From JALRBM01 sp964477195 (GTDB lineage Bacteria > Patescibacteriota > Saccharimonadia > Saccharimonadales > Saccharimonadaceae): 64,000 nt of DNA. A model generated the notes under the pieces. It was not told the origin of the DNA and searched no databases. It worked only from the letters and a program-made list of their open reading frames with translations. The stretch's first letter is position 1. Each line of letters opens with the position of its first letter. The DNA is taken from positions 1 through 64,000 of the forward strand of contig CAYZCX010000002.1 of NCBI GenBank assembly GCA_964477195.1. Direction: 5' to 3'. Shown piece by piece: positions 52,986 through 61,188 of this stretch. The position numbers and the translations under genes were made by a program.

Positions 52986-53666
52986 CTAGTAGGCCCGCAG
53001 CTTCAGATGCTGCATGTCCTGGTGAATGATGCCAATGCTGACATGAACCGAGGCGTCATCGCGACACTCAGCACTATGCAACCATCCACGTGGCACAAAC
53101 AAACCATCGCCCGCCCTCAGTGTCACCTCGCTGAATGGTGTCGCAGCTTCCTCTGCCGCCGTGACACGTCGCGGGCTACGAAGCTCTTCGAGGGTTGCTA
53201 CTACCGGCGGTCCCAGCTTCCAGTGCTTCTCTCCCTCGAGCTGCAAAACAATGACAGCCCCCATGTCCCAATGGGTATGAAGACCGGGCCTGCCCTTCGG
53301 TGTGCAAAAGACTGTTGCAAATGCGCCCAGCCCCGTCTCAGTCTCCACATCTGTGCACAGAAACTTGTACGGCACACTACGGTGCTGAAACCCCGGAAAA
53401 ACCAGTGAAGCACCGTAGCGCTGAATGAAGCCAGATAGCATCTCACCGGACGTGAAGCTACTTGCCTCGTACTCACCTTCCGAGTGTGAGACAATCACGT
53501 CACTCCCGTACATATCGGGGAACTCCATCACAAGTCCGATCGACTTGCGCGGCGAAAGACTGGCCGGATTACCCACCAGACCTCGTCTCACATTGAACTG
53601 CACATTCCACGGATTGGCCTCAGCTTCCCGGGCATGCTCAGCAATGTATGATACCAACGAATTCAT
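52986..53666 (-). CDS. Cupin/JmjC-type oxygenase-like protein, 226 aa
   Basis: Iron-site pattern of JmjC/cupin_4 dioxygenases: HTHWD (His-x-x-Asp triad part) in GLHTHWDMGAVIVLQLEG, then EKHWKL, and the second His in GDGLFVPRGWLHSAE. Family members hydroxylate proteins, including ribosomal proteins, using 2-oxoglutarate. ATG 53666 with AGGGGTGG upstream is better than the upstream frame start at 53705. Promoter TTGCAA-N17-TATTGT. Higher GC than obgE next door; island layout. Confidence 0.75.
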   Translation of the reverse strand: MNSLVSYIAEHAREAEANPWNVQFNVRRGLVGNPASLSPRKSIGLVMEFPDMYGSDVIVSHSEGEYEASSFTSGEMLSGFIQRYGASLVFPGFQHRSVPYKFLCTDVETETGLGAFATVFCTPKGRPGLHTHWDMGAVIVLQLEGEKHWKLGPPVVATLEELRSPRRVTAAEEAATPFSEVTLRAGDGLFVPRGWLHSAECRDDASVHVSIGIIHQDMQHLKLRAY

Positions 53667-53743
53667 GTCCACCCCTAGATCGCTTTGATAGGTCACCACA
53701 CACAATACATCACATATGTGTATATTGCAAGATCCAAGAGTAT

Positions 53744-55030
53744 TTACTCTGTTTCGAGGAGCGTAAACTCGTATCGATCGATGCGAATCGTACTATCTCC
53801 CACAGCCCCAGCACGCGATAATTCATGGGTAATTCCCATTTTTTTCATAATGTCACGAAGCCTATTAACACCTTCGTAATTACTAAAATCAGTTCGGCGA
53901 GCGAATTTCTCGATTTTCTCACCGATTACTTCATACACATCATCTTCGACTTTCTCAACTCGCCATGAGTCCGCAATTTGAGTATCAGAAAGTCCGATTA
54001 CCGGTATATCACTCTCGATATCATCAATCTCATGCTCGGTTTCGCGGATAGTGACAACCTTCGCTCGTAATGTTCTGAGGACATCCTTCATTCCCTTGTG
54101 GGCTGTCGATGAAATCGCAAATATTTCTGGCTTTGTTTTTGCTACCGCTCGAATCGCGTCTATTTGCATTTGGACAATATCATCATCAAGACCTTCGGTT
54201 TTGGTCAATGCGACCACTTCTGGCCGTTCTGTCAGCTCAGGGCTGTAGCGAGCAAGCTCTTCGCGAATCGTCTGATATGCCTTGCCTGCGTCGTCGCTAT
54301 ACACATCGACAAGATGCAACAAGACCGCAGTTCGCTCGACATGACGAAGAAATGCGTCACCAAGCCCCTTTCCCTCGCTTGCTCCTTCGATAAGTCCAGG
54401 AATATCGGCGATCAATAGGCTTCCATCATCAATATCCGCAACTCCCAAATTCGGCGTAAGGGTAGTGAATGCATAATCAGCAATTTCGGGGCGCGCATTG
54501 CTAACAACAGAGAGAAAGGTTGATTTTCCGGCATTTGGAAAACCGACAAGCCCAACATCGGCAAGAAGTTTCAACTCAAGCTCCGCCTCAAATGCGTCAC
54601 CCGCTTCTCCTAGCTCGGCCATCCGTGGAGTTTGCCGTACTGAAGATTTGAAGTGGGCGTTACCAAATCCACCGTCGCCGCCCATGGCCACAACTTCACG
54701 CTGACCGTTCTTAGTCAAATCAGCAATGACGATTCCGTCTCGACGCACCAATGTCCCCATGGGAACTTTCACAATTAAATCCTCACCCGACTTACCACGG
54801 CGATTCGACTTTGAGCCATTAGCGCCGAGCTCGGCCTTGAGTTCGGGCTTGTAGCGAAAGTCGATCAGCGTATTGAGATTTTCGGTTGCTTCAAAGATAA
54901 CATCGCCACCTTTGCCGCCATCACCACCGTCAGGACCACCTTTATCGACATAGATTTCATGGCGAAAACTGACGGCTCCATCGCCGCCTTTACCTGCCTG
55001 AACTAGTACTTTAGCCGTATCTACAAACAT
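53744..55030 (-). CDS. obgE: Obg/CgtA ribosome-assembly GTPase
   Basis: Glycine-rich Obg fold (GPDGGDGGKGGDV), GTPase domain with GFPNAGKST, DIPGLIEGA and ALTKTEG, and a C-terminal OCT domain. 428 residues. An ATG at 55042 lies inside the -10 box (TATAATGATA), so MFVDTAKV at 55030, 10 nt after TATAAT, is the start: leaderless type. Confidence 0.95.
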   Translation of the reverse strand: MFVDTAKVLVQAGKGGDGAVSFRHEIYVDKGGPDGGDGGKGGDVIFEATENLNTLIDFRYKPELKAELGANGSKSNRRGKSGEDLIVKVPMGTLVRRDGIVIADLTKNGQREVVAMGGDGGFGNAHFKSSVRQTPRMAELGEAGDAFEAELELKLLADVGLVGFPNAGKSTFLSVVSNARPEIADYAFTTLTPNLGVADIDDGSLLIADIPGLIEGASEGKGLGDAFLRHVERTAVLLHLVDVYSDDAGKAYQTIREELARYSPELTERPEVVALTKTEGLDDDIVQMQIDAIRAVAKTKPEIFAISSTAHKGMKDVLRTLRAKVVTIRETEHEIDDIESDIPVIGLSDTQIADSWRVEKVEDDVYEVIGEKIEKFARRTDFSNYEGVNRLRDIMKKMGITHELSRAGAVGDSTIRIDRYEFTLLETE

Positions 55031-55052
55031 ATTTAGTATCATTATACCAAAA

Positions 55053-55077
55053 CCGCCCCTGTTTTCCTAAGGGGCGG
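55053..55077 (-). terminator. Terminator of the LysM-CHAP gene
   Basis: CCGCCCC, 11-nt loop, GGGGCGG followed on the minus strand by TTTT. Just upstream of the obgE promoter. Confidence 0.75.
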
Positions 55078-55098
55078 CTCTAAAGTATTGTTGCCGTT

Positions 55099-56271
55099 CT
55101 AGTGAATGTAGCTAAATCCAGCTGCAGAACCAGCATCCACCGTACGACTTGTCACACGGTTAAAGTTACCCGCGTAGTTCATCTCGCTGATCGTAATGCT
55201 TCCATCTGAGCCAACGCTTTCAACGATAGCCACGTGTCCATATCCGCCTCCGTTTTGCATAACAGCACCTGCCGAAGGCTTGTTATCGACAAGGTAGCCA
55301 GCTGCACGAGCATACATTGACCATGTTGCCGCGTTACCCCAGAAACTACCAACTGGGCGACCGAGCTGCAAGCGGCGCTCATAGGCGTACCAAGTACAGT
55401 TACCGAAGGCGTAACGGTTACCAGCCGACGCACGAGCGATCTGAGCGTTGACCGTTGAATAACCACCGTAATATGAGCCTTGGCTTGCTGCGAGGTGTGG
55501 ATCAACATATCCAGGGCGTTCATTGCTAGGAAGAACACCGCCAGGAATAACGATCGTTTTGCCTGGAGTTAAACCACCAAGTTCAAGGTCATTAAACGAT
55601 ACGATACGTGATTTGTCCGCGCCATACTTACCGGCAAGGCTGTCGACAGTATCACCTTCGCGAACTGTGTAAACAATGCCGTCAACAGGAGGAATAGTCA
55701 GTTGTTTGCCAGCCTCAAGAGCATCAGAGGCGATATTATTTGCCCATTTTACCGTGTCTGCTGAAACGCCAAAGGTCTGGGCGACAACTTGGACCGTATC
55801 GCCGGCCTTGGTTGTATATTTTTTCATCTCGCGACCGTCAGCCGTTGGCTGAACAATTTGAGGCTTACTCACGATGTTGTTGCTACTTTGAGCGAGCTCG
55901 CTCTCAGCAGAGAGTGAAACGGATAAGTTAGCGACATTAGACGCAATAGGAAGTTCAGCTCGCTCAGCAATACCGGCGGCAACATTCGTTGCAACCAGTT
56001 GATCCACTGAAGGCTGCTCAGGATTCGTAAGAGCCGCCTGGGTATCAGTCGTTGTAGCCGCATTGGCGACAACATCCATTTTCTGAGGTGGTTGATAGCC
56101 AATAGCTACCATGGAAACAATAAGCAGGAAAATTCCAGCATACGCCGCAATTGTGGTTGATTTCGGTGATAATTTCGCCTTTTTATGGCCAATTCGCTGA
56201 GAAAAAACTTGTTGTTTTAACTCGGCTGCTGTGATCTTAGATGAATCTAAGACTTGCTGTGATGCACGAAT
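55099..56271 (-). CDS. LysM-CHAP murein hydrolase with probable AUU start, about 390 aa
   Basis: Order: cytoplasmic basic part (QRIGHKKAKLSPKS), membrane helix (IAAYAGIFLLIVSMVAIG), linker, two LysM repeats (YTTKAGDTVQVVAQTFGV and YTVREGDTVDSLAGKYGA), and a C-terminal CHAP amidase with Cys in FGNCTWYAYERR and His in GYGHVAIVE. It binds and cleaves peptidoglycan outside. The only ATG in frame (56112) would cut the membrane helix. Upstream the frame is open to a stop with no ATG, GTG or TTG, but AGGAG (56283-56279) stands 7 nt before ATT at 56271. Confidence 0.85.
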   Translation of the reverse strand: MRASQQVLDSSKITAAELKQQVFSQRIGHKKAKLSPKSTTIAAYAGIFLLIVSMVAIGYQPPQKMDVVANAATTTDTQAALTNPEQPSVDQLVATNVAAGIAERAELPIASNVANLSVSLSAESELAQSSNNIVSKPQIVQPTADGREMKKYTTKAGDTVQVVAQTFGVSADTVKWANNIASDALEAGKQLTIPPVDGIVYTVREGDTVDSLAGKYGADKSRIVSFNDLELGGLTPGKTIVIPGGVLPSNERPGYVDPHLAASQGSYYGGYSTVNAQIARASAGNRYAFGNCTWYAYERRLQLGRPVGSFWGNAATWSMYARAAGYLVDNKPSAGAVMQNGGGYGHVAIVESVGSDGSITISEMNYAGNFNRVTSRTVDAGSAAGFSYIH

Positions 56272-56496
56272 AATCGTTCTCCTGCCATCTACATTACTGT
56301 AAAGGCGTCTACCGTACTAAGTCTTTCTTCTCTCGCAGAACAGGATACATATCGACCTCTTATTAGTAATATTAGGGGAATGCATATAGCACGTATCCGT
56401 AGCGACTACTCTGGTAGGCTCACTCATGTCCCGTACTCCCCACTCGCGCGCGTAACAAGAGTGATACGCTAAGTAGACGAGCACATAAATGCGCTA
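56272..56496 (-). promoter_or_regulatory. 225-nt structured leader of the LysM-CHAP gene
   Basis: From the predicted mRNA start to the AUU codon. Local pairs: GCGCA/TGTGC, GTAG-tcg-CTAC, GGATACGT/ATGTATCC, and GTGGGGA with TTCCCC further on as a possible pseudoknot. Wall-hydrolase genes in other bacteria are often controlled by c-di-AMP (ydaO) riboswitches, but I could not match that consensus. Also answers for the 346-bp gene-free stretch up to mltG. Confidence 0.5.
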
Positions 56497-56502
56497 CCAT
56501 TC

Positions 56503-56531
56503 ATTTTATCAACTATTGCAAAGTATGTCAA
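56503..56531 (-). promoter_or_regulatory. Promoter of the LysM-CHAP gene
   Basis: Minus strand TTGACA, 17 bases, TAAAAT: near consensus. Confidence 0.75.
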
Positions 56532-56617
56532 TTTATTTTATAGAATACATTTTCTGTCAAGTATTCCACTCCGACAAGTCTTGGGTCCTACCCCGCGTCA
56601 CCCGAGCTTGCGAGAAA

Positions 56618-57844
56618 TTACAAAATAGAACACTTCACCTGGCAATGATCGCGAATATTAGCCTCATGCTCGTCAGCTGTCCGAGAGAAATATGTCTTAT
56701 CATCATCACCACTTAAAAAGTAAAGATAATCACCGCTGGCCGGAGTTGCGACCGCATCAAGTGCCGAACGTCCAGGCGTCGCAATAGGCCCCGGAGGTAA
56801 GCCCGTATATTTACGGGTGTTATAGGGTGAATCGAGCTCTGGAGTGGGCGCAACCCCAAGCTTTTTGGCTGCATATTGGTAGGTAACATCAGATCCAAGT
56901 TGCATACCTGCCTCAAGCCGCTTGTAAAATACCTGAGCCACCTGTTTCTGATCGGTGGCAGTCGGCACCTCTCTCTGAATAATAGACGCCAACGTAATAC
57001 CCTCAAATAGGGTCAGCCCTTGTTTTTTAAATCCGTCGACAAGATTATCTTCTTTAATCACTTCATAATAGTGATCGAATGTCGTCGTCAACACTTCCTC
57101 GAGCGTTGCACTACTTCCAAATGTATATGTCTCACCATACAAATACCCCTCAAGATCTGTTCCTTCAGGCTTCTCTGCAAATAGTGGGTGATCGTACGTC
57201 TTCGCAAGCGCTGCATCAACATCTCCCTCTTTATACCCTGCTGCCACGAGAACTTTTTTGTCTTCGGCGAGAGTAGCACCAGGAAGGAAAGTAAGATTGA
57301 ATTCATCAACTTTCCCAGAGACGAGGTGCGCAACAATCGCTGCGGTCGATTCTGAAGGCGATAAACTATATGTCCCCGCCTGAAGTCTTGATCGTGTCGC
57401 CGAGAGTCGTGTGTAAATATCAAACGCCAACTGACTCCTAATAAGCTTCTTGTCTTCGAGTGACCTGGCAATGATATCCGGTGTGCTTCCCGCAGCAATG
57501 TCTACCCTTATTTTTGTCTTATCGGCCGCATTTACAGGTTGAATCGACTTCGAGTACCATACATATGCCGTTATACCCGCTGCAGCAATGCACACCACCA
57601 CAGCCGTAAGTATCCATAAGATGACCTTTTTCGTCTTCTTTTTTGGCTTAGACGAAGGAGGATCTTGAGGGGTTGGCTCAGCAGGAACTGCCACCGCTGG
57701 AGGCGTCTGAGTGGGTGGCTGTGGCTGCTGCATTGCCAATGGCCGACCCGTTGCCGCCGCCTGACGTGGCCGAACAGGAGCCACGGGACGCATATCCCCA
57801 CCGGGCCGGCTAAGAGGTCGTTTGGGCGGAAGTATGTCATTCAT
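56618..57844 (-). CDS. mltG: Endolytic transglycosylase MltG
   Basis: Cuts nascent glycan strands at the outer face of the membrane. Pro-rich cytoplasmic N-terminus, one helix (about 74-96), a LysM-like part, and the YceG domain with LEGYLYGETYTF and ASIIQREVP (catalytic Glu), ending TGLPPGPIATPG. 408 residues. Overlaps ruvX by four bases; last gene of the ftsA-like operon. Confidence 0.93.
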   Translation of the reverse strand: MNDILPPKRPLSRPGGDMRPVAPVRPRQAAATGRPLAMQQPQPPTQTPPAVAVPAEPTPQDPPSSKPKKKTKKVILWILTAVVVCIAAAGITAYVWYSKSIQPVNAADKTKIRVDIAAGSTPDIIARSLEDKKLIRSQLAFDIYTRLSATRSRLQAGTYSLSPSESTAAIVAHLVSGKVDEFNLTFLPGATLAEDKKVLVAAGYKEGDVDAALAKTYDHPLFAEKPEGTDLEGYLYGETYTFGSSATLEEVLTTTFDHYYEVIKEDNLVDGFKKQGLTLFEGITLASIIQREVPTATDQKQVAQVFYKRLEAGMQLGSDVTYQYAAKKLGVAPTPELDSPYNTRKYTGLPPGPIATPGRSALDAVATPASGDYLYFLSGDDDKTYFSRTADEHEANIRDHCQVKCSIL

Positions 57845-58248
57845 AGAGCATGCTCCAAATAATCTTGCAATATAAGTGCTGCGGCTTGGGCGTCAATATC
57901 TGCCTTGGTATAGGGCTTTTTATATGATTTTAGTCGATTTTCAGCCAGAACACTTGTCAGTGACTCATCCTGAAAGATCACTTTTGGTGCTATATCTTCA
58001 AGTTTTTTAGCAAACTCCTCGACAAATGCCGTCTGTGCAGTGGCCTCTCCTGATTGATTGCGAGGATACCCAATGATCACCGCGACGGGAGATTCGGTAA
58101 CGATGTGCCGGGCAATTCGCTCAATTTCATGTCCATCTACCTCCACCGTATCAAGAGGGACAGCGATCTTAACAGTATCGTCACCGACCGCAACTCCTAT
58201 GCGCTTCTCACCTACGTCGAGTGCTAGGTAGACCTTACTTTGACTCAT
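57841..58248 (-). CDS. ruvX: RuvX/YqgF Holliday-junction-resolvase-like RNase H fold
   Basis: Pattern LALDVGEKRIGVAVGD at the N-terminus, PVAVIIGYPRNQSG and FQDESLTS, with conserved Asp at the end (ADIDAQAAALILQDYL). Probable role in 16S rRNA processing or recombination. Overlaps the genes on both sides. Confidence 0.92.
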   Translation of the reverse strand: MSQSKVYLALDVGEKRIGVAVGDDTVKIAVPLDTVEVDGHEIERIARHIVTESPVAVIIGYPRNQSGEATAQTAFVEEFAKKLEDIAPKVIFQDESLTSVLAENRLKSYKKPYTKADIDAQAAALILQDYLEHAL

Positions 58249-59881
58249 TCAAATTAAATTCTATGCTTATACGATTTGTATCATTCGGCGCTGAGCTAAC
58301 CCAGAATGGCCAGAATTTTACATCAACGTTATCAACCCCTTGTATTGCTTCTATCGAAGACTGGATGTCGCCATATCGCTTTCCTTTGGCCGAATCTTTG
58401 ATGGCATTGTCATCGATTTTTGGCCCAATTTTGGCCGTTGCGACAAGGTTAGCACTAAATCCAGCGCCATTTGCATTGAGATCGTTAAATGTCGCTTTTT
58501 TCGAACCGTTATCGTAAACCCGCTGATCATTTGTTCCTTCGAGCTGTTTCTTGAAGTACTCATCAAGATACTTACTCGCATCGGCCTTCGTTACACCAGA
58601 AAGTGAATAGGTAATACTAATAGTAAGCTTAGGCTTTGTCCCGGATGGAACTTCCTGATCTACTGCCGGATTCACCTGCGGTGATCCACGGTCGGTCTTA
58701 AATGATTGATCGAGCACAATAAATGTATCGTCGAACTGCTTGACGAGCTGTTTCTTGATGTCATCGCTACTTTGCTGAGCTAATTGATCAGAGGCTTTTT
58801 GAACATCATCACTACTCACAACTTTGATTTGCTTTTTACTACCGCCCGACATATCACTTCCCTGGGCGCTTATACCGCTGACGCTAGACTGATAGGTGCG
58901 GCCAGAAAGATTATATTCATCTCCTACAGCCGAAGCGACAACACCCACCGTTGCAGAATCTTGCACGATGCCACCAGGCCCAATGGTCGTGCCGTTGAGA
59001 GTGGCTGCTTCGGTACTCGTAAAGGTATAGCTGCCATAACTAAAGCTTGTGCCAGCCGGGACGGTAATTGGATTACTTGATACCGACGTTCGGTTGAGTG
59101 TCATCTGACCTTTTGCCTTTTCACCAACTTGCTTGGAGCCTGTCGCTTCAAATTCTAAGGAAGCATCTTTTTTCGTCTGCTGAACGCTCGTCTTTATAGC
59201 ATTTGCAGAGAAGCTTGTTGTCACAGCGGGATCAAGTGCAACCTTTGCGTTTGCTGATGAATCTGTCGTACGAGCAGTAATGACGACCGTCGCACGTGGC
59301 GCGAAGAAGATCGCCCAGACCAAGAATGCAACGAGAAGAACACCCCCTCCGATACCAAAAATAAGTTTTTTACGAAAGCTATTAAAATTAGGCACACGAA
59401 TACCACTTTTGACACGTGGCTTCGTCGGAGATTTGCCTGGTGCGGGTGGCGCCGCGCGTATACCATCTTCGGCAGCATTTTCTTGTATTGCTTCATTAAC
59501 CGCCATACTACCGAGTGCACCACCTGCTGTCCGGGCATGATCACCGATAGGAAGCGATGCCCCATCGATAATATCATCGCCATTATCGACATCGAGTGCG
59601 GCAATCTCAGGGATCTCGGGCTTGCTCTGGAGATTTTTTGCCACGGGTATTTTCGCCGCTGCTGCAAGTGCGGTTAATGCAGAGTTATTGCTGATGAGGA
59701 CGAGCCGTTTATCGACTTGACCGGCAGCTCGAGCCAAAAGACGAAGATTGACGGCACTTTGTAACACGCCTACCCTTTTTGGCGGGACAAGTGCAACGAT
59801 TTTTTCTTTCGCATCCTTTACCCTACCGATAATGGCAGTTATGTCATCTTCTACATCGATATATATGACGTCTTTATTCAT
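58235..59881 (-). CDS. Single-helix surface protein with baseplate-J-like outer part, 548 aa
   Basis: N-terminal cytoplasmic domain (about 1-95, VIYIDVEDDITAIIGRVKDA), acidic linker, one membrane helix (about 172-193) and a large outer part with VPAGTSFSYGSYTFTSTEA, similar to baseplate-J-like proteins seen in many Patescibacteria. It lies directly after the FtsA-like gene and overlaps ruvX by 14 nt. It may be part of a wall-spanning or pilus-like machine; exact role unknown. Confidence 0.7.
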   Translation of the reverse strand: MNKDVIYIDVEDDITAIIGRVKDAKEKIVALVPPKRVGVLQSAVNLRLLARAAGQVDKRLVLISNNSALTALAAAAKIPVAKNLQSKPEIPEIAALDVDNGDDIIDGASLPIGDHARTAGGALGSMAVNEAIQENAAEDGIRAAPPAPGKSPTKPRVKSGIRVPNFNSFRKKLIFGIGGGVLLVAFLVWAIFFAPRATVVITARTTDSSANAKVALDPAVTTSFSANAIKTSVQQTKKDASLEFEATGSKQVGEKAKGQMTLNRTSVSSNPITVPAGTSFSYGSYTFTSTEAATLNGTTIGPGGIVQDSATVGVVASAVGDEYNLSGRTYQSSVSGISAQGSDMSGGSKKQIKVVSSDDVQKASDQLAQQSSDDIKKQLVKQFDDTFIVLDQSFKTDRGSPQVNPAVDQEVPSGTKPKLTISITYSLSGVTKADASKYLDEYFKKQLEGTNDQRVYDNGSKKATFNDLNANGAGFSANLVATAKIGPKIDDNAIKDSAKGKRYGDIQSSIEAIQGVDNVDVKFWPFWVSSAPNDTNRISIEFNLNESK

Positions 59882-59885
59882 CTTG

Positions 59886-61151
59886 TTAGATACGGAGGAT
59901 TCGATTAAGTTTTTCTTTAATTGTATCGGTTTCCGTGCTGCCTACCATTGTATCATATCCAACCCTGAGAAGGCCCATGGCCGTGATAAACGTGTGGTCG
60001 TTCGCCGCCCCTGTTGTGTCAGTAATTCCGATCACTTCACTGGGAGAAATATGGTGCACGGTTGGGCGCTTTGTAAATGGTAGCTCTTTCCACCATTCTC
60101 TCTCGGAAAGCGCATCAGTCAGTTGCGTCAGACTGGCACCACCGCCACATAGCAGAATACGATTCGGCAGGTGGTCCACCGAATCAAATTCGCTTAAGGC
60201 CAGCTCTACACCCGCCAGCCAAACATCGAGAGTTTTGTCGACTGCGGCTTCGACTTGTTTTTTCACCGCTGGTTTTATCTGTGAATTTTCGACATTTACC
60301 TTAAGCTTTTCCGCTTCGTTATATCCGAGATCCATCTCACTGGCGATTGTACGCGTGAAACTGCGCCCACCGATACCGAACATACGTGTTCCTTCAACAC
60401 CACCATCATTTACCACCGCGATATCGGTCGTTCCACCGCCAATATCTACGAGGATTGCCGTAAAGCTGCTACTTGCATCGTTACCAAGCACGCTCCGACT
60501 CACCGCAAATGGTTCAGCCGCAACAGCCACGAGCTCCAGTGCCAGTTCATCCGCAACGCGCTCGAGCGCACCAATATGAACCATCGGGGCAAACGCCGTA
60601 TAAATCTGTACTGCGACATCCCGTCCCTGAAAACCAATCGGATTTGATACCTTATATCCATCGATATGAATACTCACAAGTGCGCTATTGACGAGCTTTA
60701 CTTCGACTTCTTCATTGCCTGTTTCGAGCGCAATCTGTTGCTGCGCCTTCCCCTGGGCACGCTCTTGGACTTTTTCGATGATAAATTCCATTTCGGCAAC
60801 ATCGAGTGGCTTATCAGGCTGGGGCCGGCGGTACCTGATGGTATTAGTGACCCCTTTTACCAACTCGCCCGCAATGCCAATAACTGCGCGCTTAGCTTGG
60901 AGTCCTGCTTGATCTTCGGCTTCGGCCAATGCTTCTTCGCAGTTTTTTACTACCCCTGATATATCTGCGATAGCACCACTATGCATGTCACTAATTGCCT
61001 GGTGTGCACGTCCAACACCGACAATCTCGAGACTATCGTTATTTATCTTAGCAATGAGTGCTTTTACAAATTCTGTTCCAATATCAAGTCCAACCACATA
61101 ATTATCAACGGCTTTATCCTGAACTTTATTTCGTAATTTATCGAAAACCAT
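59886..61151 (-). CDS. FtsA/PilM-like actin-fold ATPase
   Basis: Actin-type sites: VVGLDIGTEFVKALI (phosphate 1), ILVDIGGGTTDIAVVNDGG (phosphate 2) and RILLCGGGASL (adenosine), with an SHS2 insertion (about 95-190). FtsA tethers FtsZ; PilM anchors type IV pilus assembly; its partner here, a single-helix outer protein, fits either. ATG 61151 is preferred over TTG 61163, which lies next to the TATAAT box. Confidence 0.85.
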   Translation of the reverse strand: MVFDKLRNKVQDKAVDNYVVGLDIGTEFVKALIAKINNDSLEIVGVGRAHQAISDMHSGAIADISGVVKNCEEALAEAEDQAGLQAKRAVIGIAGELVKGVTNTIRYRRPQPDKPLDVAEMEFIIEKVQERAQGKAQQQIALETGNEEVEVKLVNSALVSIHIDGYKVSNPIGFQGRDVAVQIYTAFAPMVHIGALERVADELALELVAVAAEPFAVSRSVLGNDASSSFTAILVDIGGGTTDIAVVNDGGVEGTRMFGIGGRSFTRTIASEMDLGYNEAEKLKVNVENSQIKPAVKKQVEAAVDKTLDVWLAGVELALSEFDSVDHLPNRILLCGGGASLTQLTDALSEREWWKELPFTKRPTVHHISPSEVIGITDTTGAANDHTFITAMGLLRVGYDTMVGSTETDTIKEKLNRILRI

Positions 61152-61188
61152 AACTGGTATCAATTATACCATTAGGGCAAAAATACCC

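Noticed and set aside
56272..56496. Firm assignment as ydaO/c-di-AMP riboswitch
   Set aside because: G-rich segments are similar in kind, but the conserved strings of the class are not present, so only an unassigned leader is reported.
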